Assembly: GCA_035279405.1 (NCBI GenBank)
Contig: DATEHU010000026.1
Span: 1 to 64,000, forward strand
Direction: 5' to 3'
DNA length: 64,000 bases
DNA from: Gammaproteobacteria bacterium
GTDB lineage: Bacteria; Pseudomonadota; Gammaproteobacteria; Natronospirales; REEB76
Both the position numbers and the translations under genes were made by a program. Below the pieces are notes generated by a model, which was not told the DNA's origin, did no database searches, and was given only the letters and a program-made list of their open reading frames with translations. Each line of letters opens with the position of its first letter. Position 1 is the first letter of the stretch. Of the stretch, positions 35,484 through 44,338 are shown piece after piece.

Positions 35484-35570
35484 CTAAACATTCCAGTCCA
35501 CAACCACTTCTCCCGACTGCCCCGAGCGCATTTCGTCAAATCCCTCCTGGAATTCACCGATTGGGAAGTG
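35484..35570 (-). pseudogene. fossil 3' end of a threonine dehydrogenase gene
   Basis: The minus strand reads [20 protein letters not shown] then EVVVDWNV and a TAG stop. The intact Tdh C-terminus (gene at 37203-38243) has [20 protein letters not shown] then KVVLDWN, so 22 of 27 residues agree. The reading frame and stop are preserved, but nothing upstream of it resembles tdh. It is the same orientation as intact tdh 1.6 kb away and lies directly beside the AT-rich orphan gene. Confidence 0.85.
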
Positions 35571-35651
35571 GGGGAGTGCGGCTGGCGGCTTACAGACGCG
35601 GTGTGTGAACCGTGGGTAATTGCGAGGTGACACTTAACAACGGGTGAGGAA

Positions 35652-36389
35652 TCAGGGTTTCCTCGGCGGCGCCACTTGGACGTACACGTACTCCGCGGCG
35701 TTGGCGAGGAGATCCTGCAGATCGGTTGGAGCACCGCTGAAGCTGCGCGCGGCAATGCCCGTGCCACGTACGGTGAGGGAAATCTGCTTGCCCTGCAGCA
35801 CTACTTCGCCGTTTATCTGGATTTCATGACCCAGCCAGGTATGCAAGGTACGGTTAATATCGGCCAGGGAGATATGCACGTCGGGGATCTGCAGCTGGAT
35901 ATTATTGGCCCATGAGCCCTGCATGCTGCGCGCGTAGGGAGAACTGAGCGCACTGGCCTTCAGGATCTGCAACTGGTCCAGGAACTCGCTTGCGACCACG
36001 GTGCCATTTTCGCCCTCGGTGACGAATTCAGGCGGCACTTCGAACTGGTTGACCACGACGGAATGATCGGTAGCAGCGGAATAGACTGCATAAGCGATCA
36101 ACGCCAGGAGCATCAACGCGATTGCGCTCAGCACGGATTGATACACGGTGCGCAGTCTTTCGTGCTGGTTCTGCGCCCGGCACTGGGCCTGCTGGGAACG
36201 TAACGACGTATTCTGCAGTTTCAGGTTTTCAACGTGCAGATCGTGCAGAGTGGCCTGGCGCTTGAAATGCGCAATCTGCTCATCCAGGTATTTTGCCGTG
36301 CGTCCGGAAATTTCCGGGCGTTTGCCGGTCGCGTTCAGGGCAATGGAATCCGCAAGGCTTTTGTCCGCATCGCTGTGTTCGTCGTTCAT
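35652..36389 (-). CDS. hypothetical protein with coiled coil and one membrane segment
   Basis: 245 residues from the ATG at 36389. An N-terminal cytoplasmic coiled coil (YLDEQIAHFKRQATLHDLHV, about residues 34-75) precedes one membrane helix (SVLSAIALMLLALIAYAVYS, about 89-108). A C-terminal domain of about 130 residues then lies outside the membrane, with NNIQLQIPDVHISLADIN and VVLQGKQISLTVRGTG, beta-rich and resembling a BON-like or secretin-associated fold only loosely. No named family recognised. It lies between the tdh fossil and intact tdh and runs in the same direction as both. Confidence 0.6.
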   Translation of the reverse strand: MNDEHSDADKSLADSIALNATGKRPEISGRTAKYLDEQIAHFKRQATLHDLHVENLKLQNTSLRSQQAQCRAQNQHERLRTVYQSVLSAIALMLLALIAYAVYSAATDHSVVVNQFEVPPEFVTEGENGTVVASEFLDQLQILKASALSSPYARSMQGSWANNIQLQIPDVHISLADINRTLHTWLGHEIQINGEVVLQGKQISLTVRGTGIAARSFSGAPTDLQDLLANAAEYVYVQVAPPRKP

Positions 36390-36618
36390 GCAGACCGCTC
36401 CCCGGGCAAAATGGGCGGTCGGTAGGATACTACACCGCCCCTGCGGCGGAAGGCCGCGAATCTGCGGTGAAATCTGCTGCCATCACCCCGGTCCCGGCAT
36501 GGATGCCGGTCTGTCCCAAGTGTATGATTTGCGCGCTCGCAGGCAGAAGATCACGCCTTTACCCGGCGATGAACGAGCCTGGCGGGAGGTTTCAGGTATC
36601 CAATTCGGAGAGTCAGTT

Positions 36619-37026
36619 ATGCACAAGAATACGCTGATCGCTTTTGTCGTCTCCATGTTGATGGCCATGCCAATCGCCGGGTTTGCCGCCGGCAGTGCCG
36701 AACAGGAGATCACCACCGCCACGACGCATGCGCAGATGGCCGCGGACGCTGCCGACGCCGCCACGGCGGTCATGCATTTCCATCATGTGATCAATTGCCT
36801 GGTGGGCCCCAAAAGCAAGCTGTTCGATGCCGCGGTCGGAAATCCATGCAACGGCATGGGCAATGGCGCATTGCGCGACGTTCCCCAAAAATCGGCAACC
36901 CACGCCGAGCTTTCCCGGGCACTGGCTGTTTTGGAACAGGCTTTGCACGCTCAAAACCTGGCCGCCACCCAGAAATATTCAGCGCATGTCAGCGAGATAC
37001 TCAAAAGTATCAATCTTGGCGGGTGA
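36619..37026 (+). CDS. small exported hypothetical protein
   Basis: 135 residues from the ATG at 36619, preceded by GGAG. A clear signal peptide (LIAFVVSMLMAMPIAGFAAG) is followed by a helical mature domain. Visible features are HFHHVINCLVGPKSKLFDAAVGNPCNGMG with two cysteines that could form a disulfide, and HAELSRALAVLEQALHAQNL. Likely periplasmic. Similar small His/Cys helical proteins exist in proteobacteria, but I do not know a function. It is convergent with tdh. Confidence 0.7.
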   Translation: MHKNTLIAFVVSMLMAMPIAGFAAGSAEQEITTATTHAQMAADAADAATAVMHFHHVINCLVGPKSKLFDAAVGNPCNGMGNGALRDVPQKSATHAELSRALAVLEQALHAQNLAATQKYSAHVSEILKSINLGG

Positions 37027-37126
37027 TTGATTGCAAGCGTAGCCGAAGCCGCTTTCAAAGCAGCTCCGGCTTGTTGCAATGCGGGTGAATCAGTCAGGCT
37101 GGCGTCAGCCGGTGTCGAGAGTCTTG

Positions 37127-37198
37127 ATAAGACTGGATTCCGGCTCGGGCGAAATCCGGCCTGTCCCGAGCTTGTCGAAGGGCCGGAATGCCGAAGAG
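37127..37198. repeat. dispersed GGATTCCGGC/GCCGGAATG palindrome with repeat half-copy
   Basis: ACTGGATTCCGGCTCGGGCG, then a CCCGAGCTTGTCGAAGGG half-element, and a closing GGCCGGAATG. The GGATTCC..GGAAT palindrome type recurs near 4267 and 45012. It fills the short gap between the exported protein and the tdh stop. Confidence 0.5.
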
Positions 37199-37202
37199 TG
37201 AA

Positions 37203-38243
37203 CTAGTCGGCGCTTCCCGGGTTCCAATCCAATACGACTTTCCCGGATTGCCCTGTGCGCATCACGTCGAAGCCTTTCTGGAATTCGCCGATGGGGAAGT
37301 GGTGGGTGAGCACCGGGCTGATGTCGAGCCCGCTTTGCAGCATGCTCACCATCTTGTACCAGGTCTCGAACATTTCGCGGCCGTAGATGCCCTTGAGGAT
37401 CAGGCCCTTGAAAATCACCTGATTCCAGTCAATCGCGACTTCCGCGGGCGGTAACCCCAGCAGCGCAACTTTGCCGCCGTGCACCATCACCGCCAGCATC
37501 TGGCGGAAGGCCTGCGGATTGCCGGACATCTCCAGGCCGACATCGAAGCCTTCAGTCATGCCCAGGGCATGCATCACGTCTTCGAGTTTTTCCTTCTGCA
37601 CGTTCACTGCGCGGGTGGCGCCCATCTTGTGTGCGAGCCCCAGGCGGTAATCGTTCACGTCGGTGATCACCACGTAACGCGCGCCCACGTGTTTGGCGAT
37701 GGCCGCCGCCATGCAGCCGATGGGGCCGGCACCGGTGATCAACACGTCCTCGCCCACGAGGTCGAAGGACAGCGCGGTGTGCACCGCGTTGCCGAGCGGA
37801 TCGAGGAACGCGGCGATGTCGTCGGAAATGCTGTCCGGCAGCGGGAACGCGTTCATGGCGGGAATCACGAGGTACTCGGCGAAGCAGCCGGGGCGATTCA
37901 CGCCCACGCCCACGGTGTTGCGGCACAGGTGCCGGCGGCCGGCACGGCAGTTGCGGCAGTGACCGCAGGTGATGTGGCCTTCACCGGAAATGCGCTCGCC
38001 GACCTTGAAGCCCTGCACTTCGCTGCCGATCTCGGCCACCGTGCCCACGAACTCGTGGCCTACGGTCATCGGTACGGGAATGGTTTTCTGCGCCCAGGCA
38101 TCCCAGTTGTATATATGGATGTCCGTGCCGCAGATCGCGGTTTTCCTGATCTTCACGAGCAGGTCGTTGTGGCCGATTTTCGGCTTGGGCATGTCCTGCA
38201 GCCAGATGCCTTCCTTTGCTTTAGCTTTGACAAGTGCCTTCAT
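37203..38243 (-). CDS. tdh: L-threonine 3-dehydrogenase
   Basis: 346 residues. A zinc-dependent medium-chain dehydrogenase: catalytic zinc site [14 protein letters not shown] and GHEFVGTV, and the structural zinc cysteines in [18 protein letters not shown]. The Rossmann nucleotide site is [16 protein letters not shown]. It oxidises threonine to 2-amino-3-ketobutyrate with NAD. Downstream of kbl in the E. coli order, separated by a REP palindrome, so the two genes form the threonine-to-glycine pathway. Confidence 0.97.
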   Translation of the reverse strand: MKALVKAKAKEGIWLQDMPKPKIGHNDLLVKIRKTAICGTDIHIYNWDAWAQKTIPVPMTVGHEFVGTVAEIGSEVQGFKVGERISGEGHITCGHCRNCRAGRRHLCRNTVGVGVNRPGCFAEYLVIPAMNAFPLPDSISDDIAAFLDPLGNAVHTALSFDLVGEDVLITGAGPIGCMAAAIAKHVGARYVVITDVNDYRLGLAHKMGATRAVNVQKEKLEDVMHALGMTEGFDVGLEMSGNPQAFRQMLAVMVHGGKVALLGLPPAEVAIDWNQVIFKGLILKGIYGREMFETWYKMVSMLQSGLDISPVLTHHFPIGEFQKGFDVMRTGQSGKVVLDWNPGSAD

Positions 38244-38280
38244 ATTCGCCAGCCCTCTGCCTACCCGTAGGAGTGATGAT

Positions 38281-38359
38281 CTTGTGGGAGCGACGGTCTC
38301 CGTCGCGATTCCAAACTCATCGCGGTCGGTACGACCGCTCCCACAACATCGCCGCTCCC
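38281..38359. repeat. REP palindrome between kbl and tdh
   Basis: TTGTGGGAGCGACGGTCTCC at one end and CCGCTCCCACAAC at the other form inverted ends, with CGACGG/CCGTCG internal pairing and a further GCCGCTCCCAT half. It lies in the kbl-tdh intergenic gap and may affect processing of the shared transcript. Related to the copy at 52985-53056. Confidence 0.7.
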
Positions 38360-38365
38360 ATATAT

Positions 38366-39556
38366 TTAGTGAATAACACCTAATTTCTTGCCGACTTTCG
38401 CAAACGCGGCCATCGCCTTGTCGAGATGCGTCTTCTCATGTGCAGCCGACACCTGCACACGGATGCGCGCTTTGCCTTGCGGCACCACCGGGAATGAAAA
38501 GCCGATCACGTAGATGCCTTCCTTCAGCAGCTCATCGGCCATGGTCTTGGCGAGCTTGGCGTCGCCCAGCATCACCGGAATGATGGGGTGGTCGGCGCCC
38601 GCGAGCGTGAAGCCGAGCTTCTGCATGCCGGCGCGGAAATAGGTGCTGTTGTCGCGCAGTTTTTGGCGCAGCGCATCACCGTGTTCCAGCAGCTCGAGCA
38701 CCTTGAGCGTGGTTGCGGCGATCACCGGCGCGAGCGTATTGGAAAAGAGGTAAGGCCGTGAACGCTGGCGCAGCCACTCGACGATTTCCTTGCGTCCGGA
38801 AGTATAACCGCCGGAGGCTCCACCCAGCGCCTTGCCGAGTGTGCCGGTGAGGATGTCCACGCGGCCCATGACATGGCGGAACTCGTGGCTGCCGCGTCCG
38901 TGTTCGCCCATGAAGCCCACGGCGTGGGAGTCATCCACCATCACCAGTGCGGCGTATTGGTCGGCCAGATCGCAGATGCCCTTGAGGTCGGCGATGATGC
39001 CGTCCATGGAAAACACGCCGTCGGTGGCGATGAGCTTGACGCGGCAATCCGCCGCTTCTTTGAGCCTGGCTTCGAGATCCTGCATGTCGTTGTTGTTGTA
39101 CCGCAGGCGCCGGGCCTTGCACAGGCGCACGCCGTCAATGATGGAGGCGTGATTAAGCGCGTCGCTGATGACCGCGTCCTGCTCGTCCAGCAGGGTCTCG
39201 AACAGGCCGCCGTTAGCGTCGAAGCAGGAAGAATAAAGGATGGTGTCGTCGGTGCCGAGGAACTTCGAGAGCCGTGCTTCCAGTTCCTTGTGCACCGTCT
39301 GGGTGCCGCAGATGAAGCGCACCGAGGACAGGCCGAAGCCGTATTTGGGCAATGCTGCCTGCGCGGCTTTCACCAGCTCCGGATGATTGGCGAGACCGAG
39401 ATAATTGTTGGCGCAGAAGTTGATGACTTCTTCACCGGTGCTGACCCTGATGGCCGCCTGCTGCGGCGTGCTGATGACGCGTTCGGATTTATAGAGGCCG
39501 GCTTCGTGCAGGCCGGCGATCTGTCGGCGCAACTGGGCGAGAAACGTGTCGTTCAC
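38366..39556 (-). CDS. kbl: 2-amino-3-ketobutyrate CoA ligase (glycine C-acetyltransferase)
   Basis: 396 residues from the GTG at 39556 ([13 protein letters not shown]), with GGAG six bases upstream; the frame runs about 200 codons further but over the hslR region. It is an alpha-oxoamine synthase: [15 protein letters not shown], the SSCFDANGG region, [18 protein letters not shown], and the PLP-lysine motif [15 protein letters not shown]. It cleaves 2-amino-3-ketobutyrate with CoA to glycine and acetyl-CoA, following Tdh. Confidence 0.96.
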   Translation of the reverse strand: MNDTFLAQLRRQIAGLHEAGLYKSERVISTPQQAAIRVSTGEEVINFCANNYLGLANHPELVKAAQAALPKYGFGLSSVRFICGTQTVHKELEARLSKFLGTDDTILYSSCFDANGGLFETLLDEQDAVISDALNHASIIDGVRLCKARRLRYNNNDMQDLEARLKEAADCRVKLIATDGVFSMDGIIADLKGICDLADQYAALVMVDDSHAVGFMGEHGRGSHEFRHVMGRVDILTGTLGKALGGASGGYTSGRKEIVEWLRQRSRPYLFSNTLAPVIAATTLKVLELLEHGDALRQKLRDNSTYFRAGMQKLGFTLAGADHPIIPVMLGDAKLAKTMADELLKEGIYVIGFSFPVVPQGKARIRVQVSAAHEKTHLDKAMAAFAKVGKKLGVIH

Positions 39557-39631
39557 GGAATCTCCAGGCCGGTGCGGGGGAAGGTGGCAATTATACCAGC
39601 CGCCCAAACCAGCAGTGTTAGACTCCGCCGC

Positions 39632-40033
39632 ATGCGAAATGCAGGTGATGGCGAAGCGCACATGCGCCTCGACAAATGGCTGTGGTGTGCGCGTTTCTTC
39701 AAGACCCGCGCACTCGCGACGGCAGCGGTCGCCGGCGGCAAGGTGCACGTTGACGGGACGCGTGCCAAAGCCTCGCATGCAGTGCGCATCGGTGAACGGC
39801 TGGAGATCACGCGTGGCCCGGAGCGCTTTGAGATTGTGGTGTGCGGAGTGTCCCGCCGTCGCGGTCCGGCTGGCGAAGCCCAGCGCCTGTACGCGGAAAC
39901 CGCGGCCAGCGTGGCGTTGCGCACGCGCCATGCGGAACTGCGCAAACTGGCAGCGCTCGCCAGCCCCGCGCCCGCCAAGCGCCCCGACAAGAAATCCCGC
40001 CGCCTGATTCACCGTTTCAAGCACGGAATCTAA
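39632..40033 (+). CDS. hslR: heat shock protein 15 (Hsp15), S4-domain RNA-binding protein
   Basis: 133 residues from the ATG at 39632; an ATG at 39662 is an alternative. The S4 domain is [20 protein letters not shown] with [17 protein letters not shown]. The C-terminus RRPDKKSRR-like ([17 protein letters not shown]) closely matches E. coli Hsp15. Hsp15 rescues stalled 50S subunits carrying peptidyl-tRNA after heat shock. Divergent from kbl. Confidence 0.92.
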   Translation: MRNAGDGEAHMRLDKWLWCARFFKTRALATAAVAGGKVHVDGTRAKASHAVRIGERLEITRGPERFEIVVCGVSRRRGPAGEAQRLYAETAASVALRTRHAELRKLAALASPAPAKRPDKKSRRLIHRFKHGI

Positions 40034-40116
40034 ACCTTGCGTGCGCCGGCCCGCGGTGCGGTTTTTCCACGACAAAGTACCGCAATCGGTTTGCAGCTGG
40101 CGCATGCTCGTGATAC

Positions 40117-40136
40117 TGTCATACAGTGTCATACAG
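40117..40136 (+). promoter_or_regulatory. tandem direct repeat, candidate operator of the RHH/PIN pair
   Basis: TGTCATACAG occurs twice in perfect tandem, ending 12 bases before the antitoxin ATG. A TTGCAG at 40091 could be the -35 box. Ribbon-helix-helix antitoxins often bind short repeated operators at this position. Confidence 0.5.
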
Positions 40137-40148
40137 GAGCCTGGAATT

Positions 40149-40394
40149 ATGTCCGTCAATCAGCGTTCGGTGCTGAGTTTGTCATTGCCGCCCGATATGG
40201 CGCGCGAATACCGCGCCTTGGCCAAGGCGCGCGGCGAGAGTGCGAGCGAGCTGTTTCGTGAGATGTATTCGGCTTGGCGCCGCGAGCGCCTGCACGGCGA
40301 ACTGAAGATTTTGCAGGGCTATGGCGCAGCACGCGCGGCCGAATCCGGCATCGGAGAAAAAGACATCGAGCGCCTGGTGTTCGGCGGGCGCTGA
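40149..40394 (+). CDS. ribbon-helix-helix antitoxin
   Basis: 81 residues from the ATG at 40149, with AGGAG at 40134. The N-terminus [33 protein letters not shown] is an RHH fold. The C-terminal helix ([21 protein letters not shown]) would wrap the toxin. Its stop abuts the toxin start with no gap (TGA then GTG). It may also regulate the pair through the upstream direct repeat. Confidence 0.85.
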   Translation: MSVNQRSVLSLSLPPDMAREYRALAKARGESASELFREMYSAWRRERLHGELKILQGYGAARAAESGIGEKDIERLVFGGR

Positions 40395-40811
40395 GTGCGC
40401 GCCGTCTTTGACACCAACATCTATATCTCTGCGTTCATTACACCCGGTGGACGCGGCGAAACCGCGCTTTTGGCCGCGGTCGCAGGGCACTGCTATCTGG
40501 CAACTTCGATTCCAATACTGACCGAAACCGCGCGCAAGCTGGTGGACAAGTTTCACTGGGACGAAGAACACATGCAGATTGCGGTCCGCCACATTGCCAG
40601 TATTGCCGAGGTGGTAAAGCCGCGCCGCAAGCTCAAGCTGCTGGCCGATGATCCTGACAATCGCATCCTGGAATGCGCGCGCGCCGTAAAGGCGGATGTC
40701 ATCGTCACCGGCGACCAGCATTTGCTGGCGCTTGCCAGGTTCGACAGTACGCGGATAATCCGGCTGGCGGAATTTCTGGAATTGCTGGCAGCCACACCGA
40801 TCAAGAAATAG
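40395..40811 (+). CDS. PIN-domain ribonuclease toxin
   Basis: 138 residues from a GTG directly after the antitoxin stop. The PIN acidic residues are present: Asp6 in VFDTNIYISAF, Glu44 in LTETARKL, an Asp in DDPDNRILECA, and Asp107 in VIVTGDQHLL. These match the putative toxin family of VapC-like PIN nucleases. It ends three bases before the MmeI-like gene, so the toxin-antitoxin pair and restriction enzyme may form one transcript. Confidence 0.87.
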   Translation: MRAVFDTNIYISAFITPGGRGETALLAAVAGHCYLATSIPILTETARKLVDKFHWDEEHMQIAVRHIASIAEVVKPRRKLKLLADDPDNRILECARAVKADVIVTGDQHLLALARFDSTRIIRLAEFLELLAATPIKK

Positions 40812-40813
40812 CC

Positions 40814-43800
40814 ATGCCGCAATCCCAACCGCTTTCACCCAACGAAATCCGCGACCGCGCGCTGAAATTCGCGCACGAGTGGGCGGGCGAGCGGCGCGAG
40901 CGGGCTGAAGCCCAGACTTATTGGAACGAGTTCTTCAACGTCTTTGGCGTGAGCCGCCGGCGGGTTGCCAGTTTTGAGGAATTCGTCCGGCCTGTGAGGC
41001 AGCGCCTGGAAGCAAGCGATTTGTTCCGCAAGGGAGGTAAGCCCACCGGCACCGGGTTCATTGACCTGTTGTGGAAGGGTGTGCTGATCGCGGAGCACAA
41101 ATCGCTGGACAAGGATCTGGATTCCGCCTATGTCCAAGCGCTCGATTACTTTGACGGCCTGGCGGAACGCGACCTGCCGCGCTACGTGATTGTCTCGGAT
41201 TTTGCCCGTTTCCGCCTTTACGATCTCGAAGAAAAACAGCAAAACGAGTTCCCGCTCGCCGACCTGCACAAAAACATCGGCCTGTTCGGCTTCATCGCCG
41301 GTTACACCACCCAGCGCATCCAGGAACAGGACCCGGTCAACATCAAGGCCGCGGAGAAAATGGGCCGGCTGCACGACCAGCTCAAGGCCGGCGGCTATGT
41401 GGGACACGATCTGGAAGTGCTGCTGGTTCGGCTCCTGTTCTGCCTGTTTGCGGAAGACACCACCATCTTCGACCAGAAAGGCATGTTCCGCGACTGGCTC
41501 GAAACCTGCACCCGCGATGACGGCAGCGACCTGGGATCGCAACTTGAACTGCTGTTCCAGGTGCTGAACATGCCGGAGGATCGGCGCCAGAAGAATCTCG
41601 ACGAACGTTTCGCGGCCTTCCCTTACGTGAACGGCAAGTTGTTCGAAGAACGGCTGAACGTGGCGGCCTTTACTTCCGGCATGCGCGCGGCGCTGCTGGA
41701 CTGCTGTGCGCTGGACTGGGGTCGCATCAGCCCCGCCATCTTCGGCGCGCTGTTCCAGAGCGTCATGGACGACCAGGCGCGGCGTAATCTCGGCGCCCAC
41801 TACACCAGCGAGAAAAACATCCTCAAGGTGGTGAAATCGCTGTTTCTGGACGAGCTGCGTGTGGAACTCGAGAAAGCCAGGAGCAACCGCAACCGCCTGT
41901 TCGAGCTGCACAAGAGAATCGCTGCGCTGCATTTCCTCGATCCCGCCTGCGGTTGCGGAAACTTCCTGGTCATCGCCTACCGCGAGCTGCGGCTGCTGGA
42001 ACTGGGTATTCTGCGCGCCATGCTGCGTTTCGAGCGGGAAAGCGGCCAGCGCGTCATGGACGTGATCCCGCTCATCAATGTAAACGTGGATCAGTTCTAT
42101 GGCATCGAGCTGGAGGAATTTCCGGCGCAGATCGCGCAGGTAGCGCTGTGGCTCATGGACCACCAGATGAACATGCGGGTGTCGGAGGAATTCGGCTTTT
42201 ACTACCGGCGCCTGCCGCTCACCCACGCGGCCACCATTCGCTGCGCCAATGCGCTGCGGATTGACTGGAACGAGGTGATCTCGGCGGAGCGCGTAGATTA
42301 CATTCTCGGCAATCCGCCGTTCGTGGGCGCGAAATACATGGAAGCCAGACAGCGTGCCGACATGGAAAGCGTGTGCGGCGATATTCCTTCCTACGGTTTG
42401 CTGGATTACGTGACTGCCTGGTACGTGAGGGCGGTGCAGTACCTGAAAGGGGATGCGCACACACAGGACTTGCTGATGGAACTGGGTGGCAAGGCGCCGA
42501 TGGACAAAGTGAAAATTGCTTTCGTCTCCACCAATTCCATCACCCAGGGCGAGCAGGTGGCGGTGCTGTGGAGCTGGTTATTGGGTCAGGGGACAAAAAT
42601 CTACTTTGCCCACCGCACTTTTCAGTGGATGAACGAAGCCCGCGGCATGGCGGCGGTGCATTGCGTCATCATCGGCTTTGCCCTGTTCGATACCGCGGAC
42701 AAGCGGATTTTAGATTACCCTGACATCAAGGGCGATCCTCACGAAACCGCCGCGACAAATATCAATCCCTACTTGGTGGATGCGGTAGATGTGCTCATTG
42801 GCCGGCGAGATACACCTGTTTCCCAAGTTCCTGAAATCCGATTTGGTAATCAACCGATAGATGGTGGTGGATTTCTGTTTACCGAAGAGGAAATGAAAGC
42901 CTTTATCGAACGCGAGCCGAAAGCTAAGAAACTCATCCATCGTTACATGGGTAGCGATGAGCTTATCAATAATATCCCGCGCTACTGTCTGTGGCTAAAG
43001 GGCGTTTCTCCAGATCAGTTGCGTACCATGCCGCTTGTGATGGAACGCATCGAAGCAGTAAAGAAGTTCCGCCTCTCCAGTAAGCGACTCGCAACCCGTG
43101 AGTTGGCGGAATATCCCACACAGTTTGCCTTTGTGTCTCAGCCGGATAGCAACTATCTTGCTATACCCAGTGTTTCGTCTGAACGGAGACCCTATATCCC
43201 GATTGGGTTCTTTGGACCGGAAGTAATTGCAAGCAATCTGTGTCTGATTATTCCTGATGCCAAGAAATTTCATTTTGGTATTCTGTCCTCCGCCATGCAT
43301 ATGGCCTGGGTGAGGTATGTGGCGGGACGTTTGAAAAGCGACTATCGCTATTCCAATCAAATTGTTTACAGCAACTATCCCTGGCCGGAATTGGTCGCTT
43401 CCGCCCCCTCCGTTCGCGCTGAGCGTAGCCGGCCATCGGCCGGCGAAGTCGAAGTGCATGCGAAACGTCCTTCGACTTCGGCCACGGACGTGGCCTACGC
43501 TCAGGACGAACGATCTGCGAAATTACGCGCTGCCATCGAAACGGGCGCGCAAGGTGTGCTGGATGCACGGAAACAATTCCCCGACGCATCGCTCGCGGAC
43601 CTCTACGATCCCGTGGCCATGCCGCCGGCTTTACGCCAGGCGCACGCAGCACTGGACCGTGCGGTGGATGCGCGTATGGCAAAAAGGATTTCAATTCCGA
43701 CGCAGAGCGCGTGGCTTTTCTCTTTGACCTCTACCAGAAATACACCACACTCCTACCCGCCGCCGCAAAACCCAAGCGCCGTCATAACAGAAAGTAGGGT

Positions 43801-43885
43801 GCGGTTGCGCACCGTCACGGTTGGTGTAGAGCAATTTGCAGAAGCGGCTGGGACCCATGGCCCGCCAACCGCTGCCGACGGATGA
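40814..43885 (+). CDS. MmeI-like (type IIL) fused restriction-methyltransferase, frameshifted 3' end
   Basis: Starts at the ATG at 40814. The N-terminal nuclease site is Asp84-X9-Glu94-X-Lys96 (FIDLLWKGVLIAEHKS), exactly the MmeI spacing. The gamma-class adenine methyltransferase has DPACGCGNF (376-384) and NPPF (500-503); a target-recognition region follows. About 35 residues near the C-terminus come from an inserted palindromic repeat (43410-43512). Near 43677 the frame shifts by one base: the other frame reads YGKKDFNSDAERVAFLF, LYQKYTTLLPAAAKPK and a stop at 43797, the normal family ending. As written, the frame instead continues with about 70 unrelated residues to 43885. One polypeptide would both cut and methylate DNA, provided the altered tail is tolerated. 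Confidence 0.85.
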   Translation: MPQSQPLSPNEIRDRALKFAHEWAGERRERAEAQTYWNEFFNVFGVSRRRVASFEEFVRPVRQRLEASDLFRKGGKPTGTGFIDLLWKGVLIAEHKSLDKDLDSAYVQALDYFDGLAERDLPRYVIVSDFARFRLYDLEEKQQNEFPLADLHKNIGLFGFIAGYTTQRIQEQDPVNIKAAEKMGRLHDQLKAGGYVGHDLEVLLVRLLFCLFAEDTTIFDQKGMFRDWLETCTRDDGSDLGSQLELLFQVLNMPEDRRQKNLDERFAAFPYVNGKLFEERLNVAAFTSGMRAALLDCCALDWGRISPAIFGALFQSVMDDQARRNLGAHYTSEKNILKVVKSLFLDELRVELEKARSNRNRLFELHKRIAALHFLDPACGCGNFLVIAYRELRLLELGILRAMLRFERESGQRVMDVIPLINVNVDQFYGIELEEFPAQIAQVALWLMDHQMNMRVSEEFGFYYRRLPLTHAATIRCANALRIDWNEVISAERVDYILGNPPFVGAKYMEARQRADMESVCGDIPSYGLLDYVTAWYVRAVQYLKGDAHTQDLLMELGGKAPMDKVKIAFVSTNSITQGEQVAVLWSWLLGQGTKIYFAHRTFQWMNEARGMAAVHCVIIGFALFDTADKRILDYPDIKGDPHETAATNINPYLVDAVDVLIGRRDTPVSQVPEIRFGNQPIDGGGFLFTEEEMKAFIEREPKAKKLIHRYMGSDELINNIPRYCLWLKGVSPDQLRTMPLVMERIEAVKKFRLSSKRLATRELAEYPTQFAFVSQPDSNYLAIPSVSSERRPYIPIGFFGPEVIASNLCLIIPDAKKFHFGILSSAMHMAWVRYVAGRLKSDYRYSNQIVYSNYPWPELVASAPSVRAERSRPSAGEVEVHAKRPSTSATDVAYAQDERSAKLRAAIETGAQGVLDARKQFPDASLADLYDPVAMPPALRQAHAALDRAVDARMAKRISIPTQSAWLFSLTSTRNTPHSYPPPQNPSAVITESRVRLRTVTVGVEQFAEAAGTHGPPTAADG
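43410..43512. repeat. copy B of the mosaic palindromic element, inside a coding sequence
   Basis: CCGTTCGCGCTGAGCGTAG on the left and CTACGCTCAGGACGAACG on the right are inverted ends, with CCGGCCATCGGCCGG and GGCCACGGACGTGGCC mini-palindromes beside GAAGTCGAAG and CTTCGACTTC. It is read through in the MmeI-like frame without a stop, adding residues such as RAERSRPSAGEVEVHAKR. The layout matches copy A at 4338-4449. Confidence 0.8.
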
Positions 43886-44003
43886 GGTGTCGCAACAATC
43901 CATGCGCCACGAGCTTGCCATCGGGTATTCGAAGCAGTTCCCGCAAAGCTATCGGCTGCTGAAATATCAGGTCGGCGTCGCCATGGTGCGCCGGTTTTCC
44001 GGT

Positions 44004-44111
44004 TTAGAAGCCCCGAGTTTCTTTCTTGGCTTTTTTCTCGGCGCGCTTTTCCTTGAGGGTCTTGGCGGGTTTCTTCCTGGTCTCTTTTCTCTTGTCCAAG
44101 CCTTTGCTCAT
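44004..44111 (-). CDS. very small Lys/Arg-rich protein
   Basis: 35 residues: MSKGLDKRKETRKKPAKTL, then a second basic stretch (KEKRAEKKAKKETRGF). GGAG lies eight bases before the ATG. The composition and MSKGLDK..KKPAKT layout recall short basic proteins found widely in proteobacteria, which probably bind nucleic acid; that is from memory and unproven. It lies alone between the MmeI-like enzyme and the Nudix gene, on the opposite strand. Confidence 0.6.
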   Translation of the reverse strand: MSKGLDKRKETRKKPAKTLKEKRAEKKAKKETRGF

Positions 44112-44338
44112 ACGGTTCACTCCCATGCTCGAGGTGATTGGGTACGTCGGTTGCACGCAACCGGCGGTTTTGCCCTGGCTGGCTTGAGGTCGCAGTGAGT
44201 ATAGGCAAAGACATGACGCACTTCCAAGGGGGTGTGCAAGACAATCCCCTGGGCATGCTTACGAGTGTTTGTTGCCGACTGCTAATATGGGCATTGCCAT
44301 AATTCTGAAGATAGCCTTCATTTGCTGGAGCAAGGACC
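44112..44338. other. gap between the small basic gene and the 52-residue gene
   Basis: About 230 bases with no supported gene. It must carry the promoter of the leftward basic gene and of the rightward pair. A TAATAT at 44283 is a possible -10 but lacks a good -35. Confidence 0.35.

Noticed and set aside
43857-44198. rightward frame beginning MARQPLPTDEVSQQSM after the MmeI-like gene
   Set aside because: The first 45 residues look somewhat protein-like, but the rest is antisense to the better-supported small basic gene and I know no homologue.
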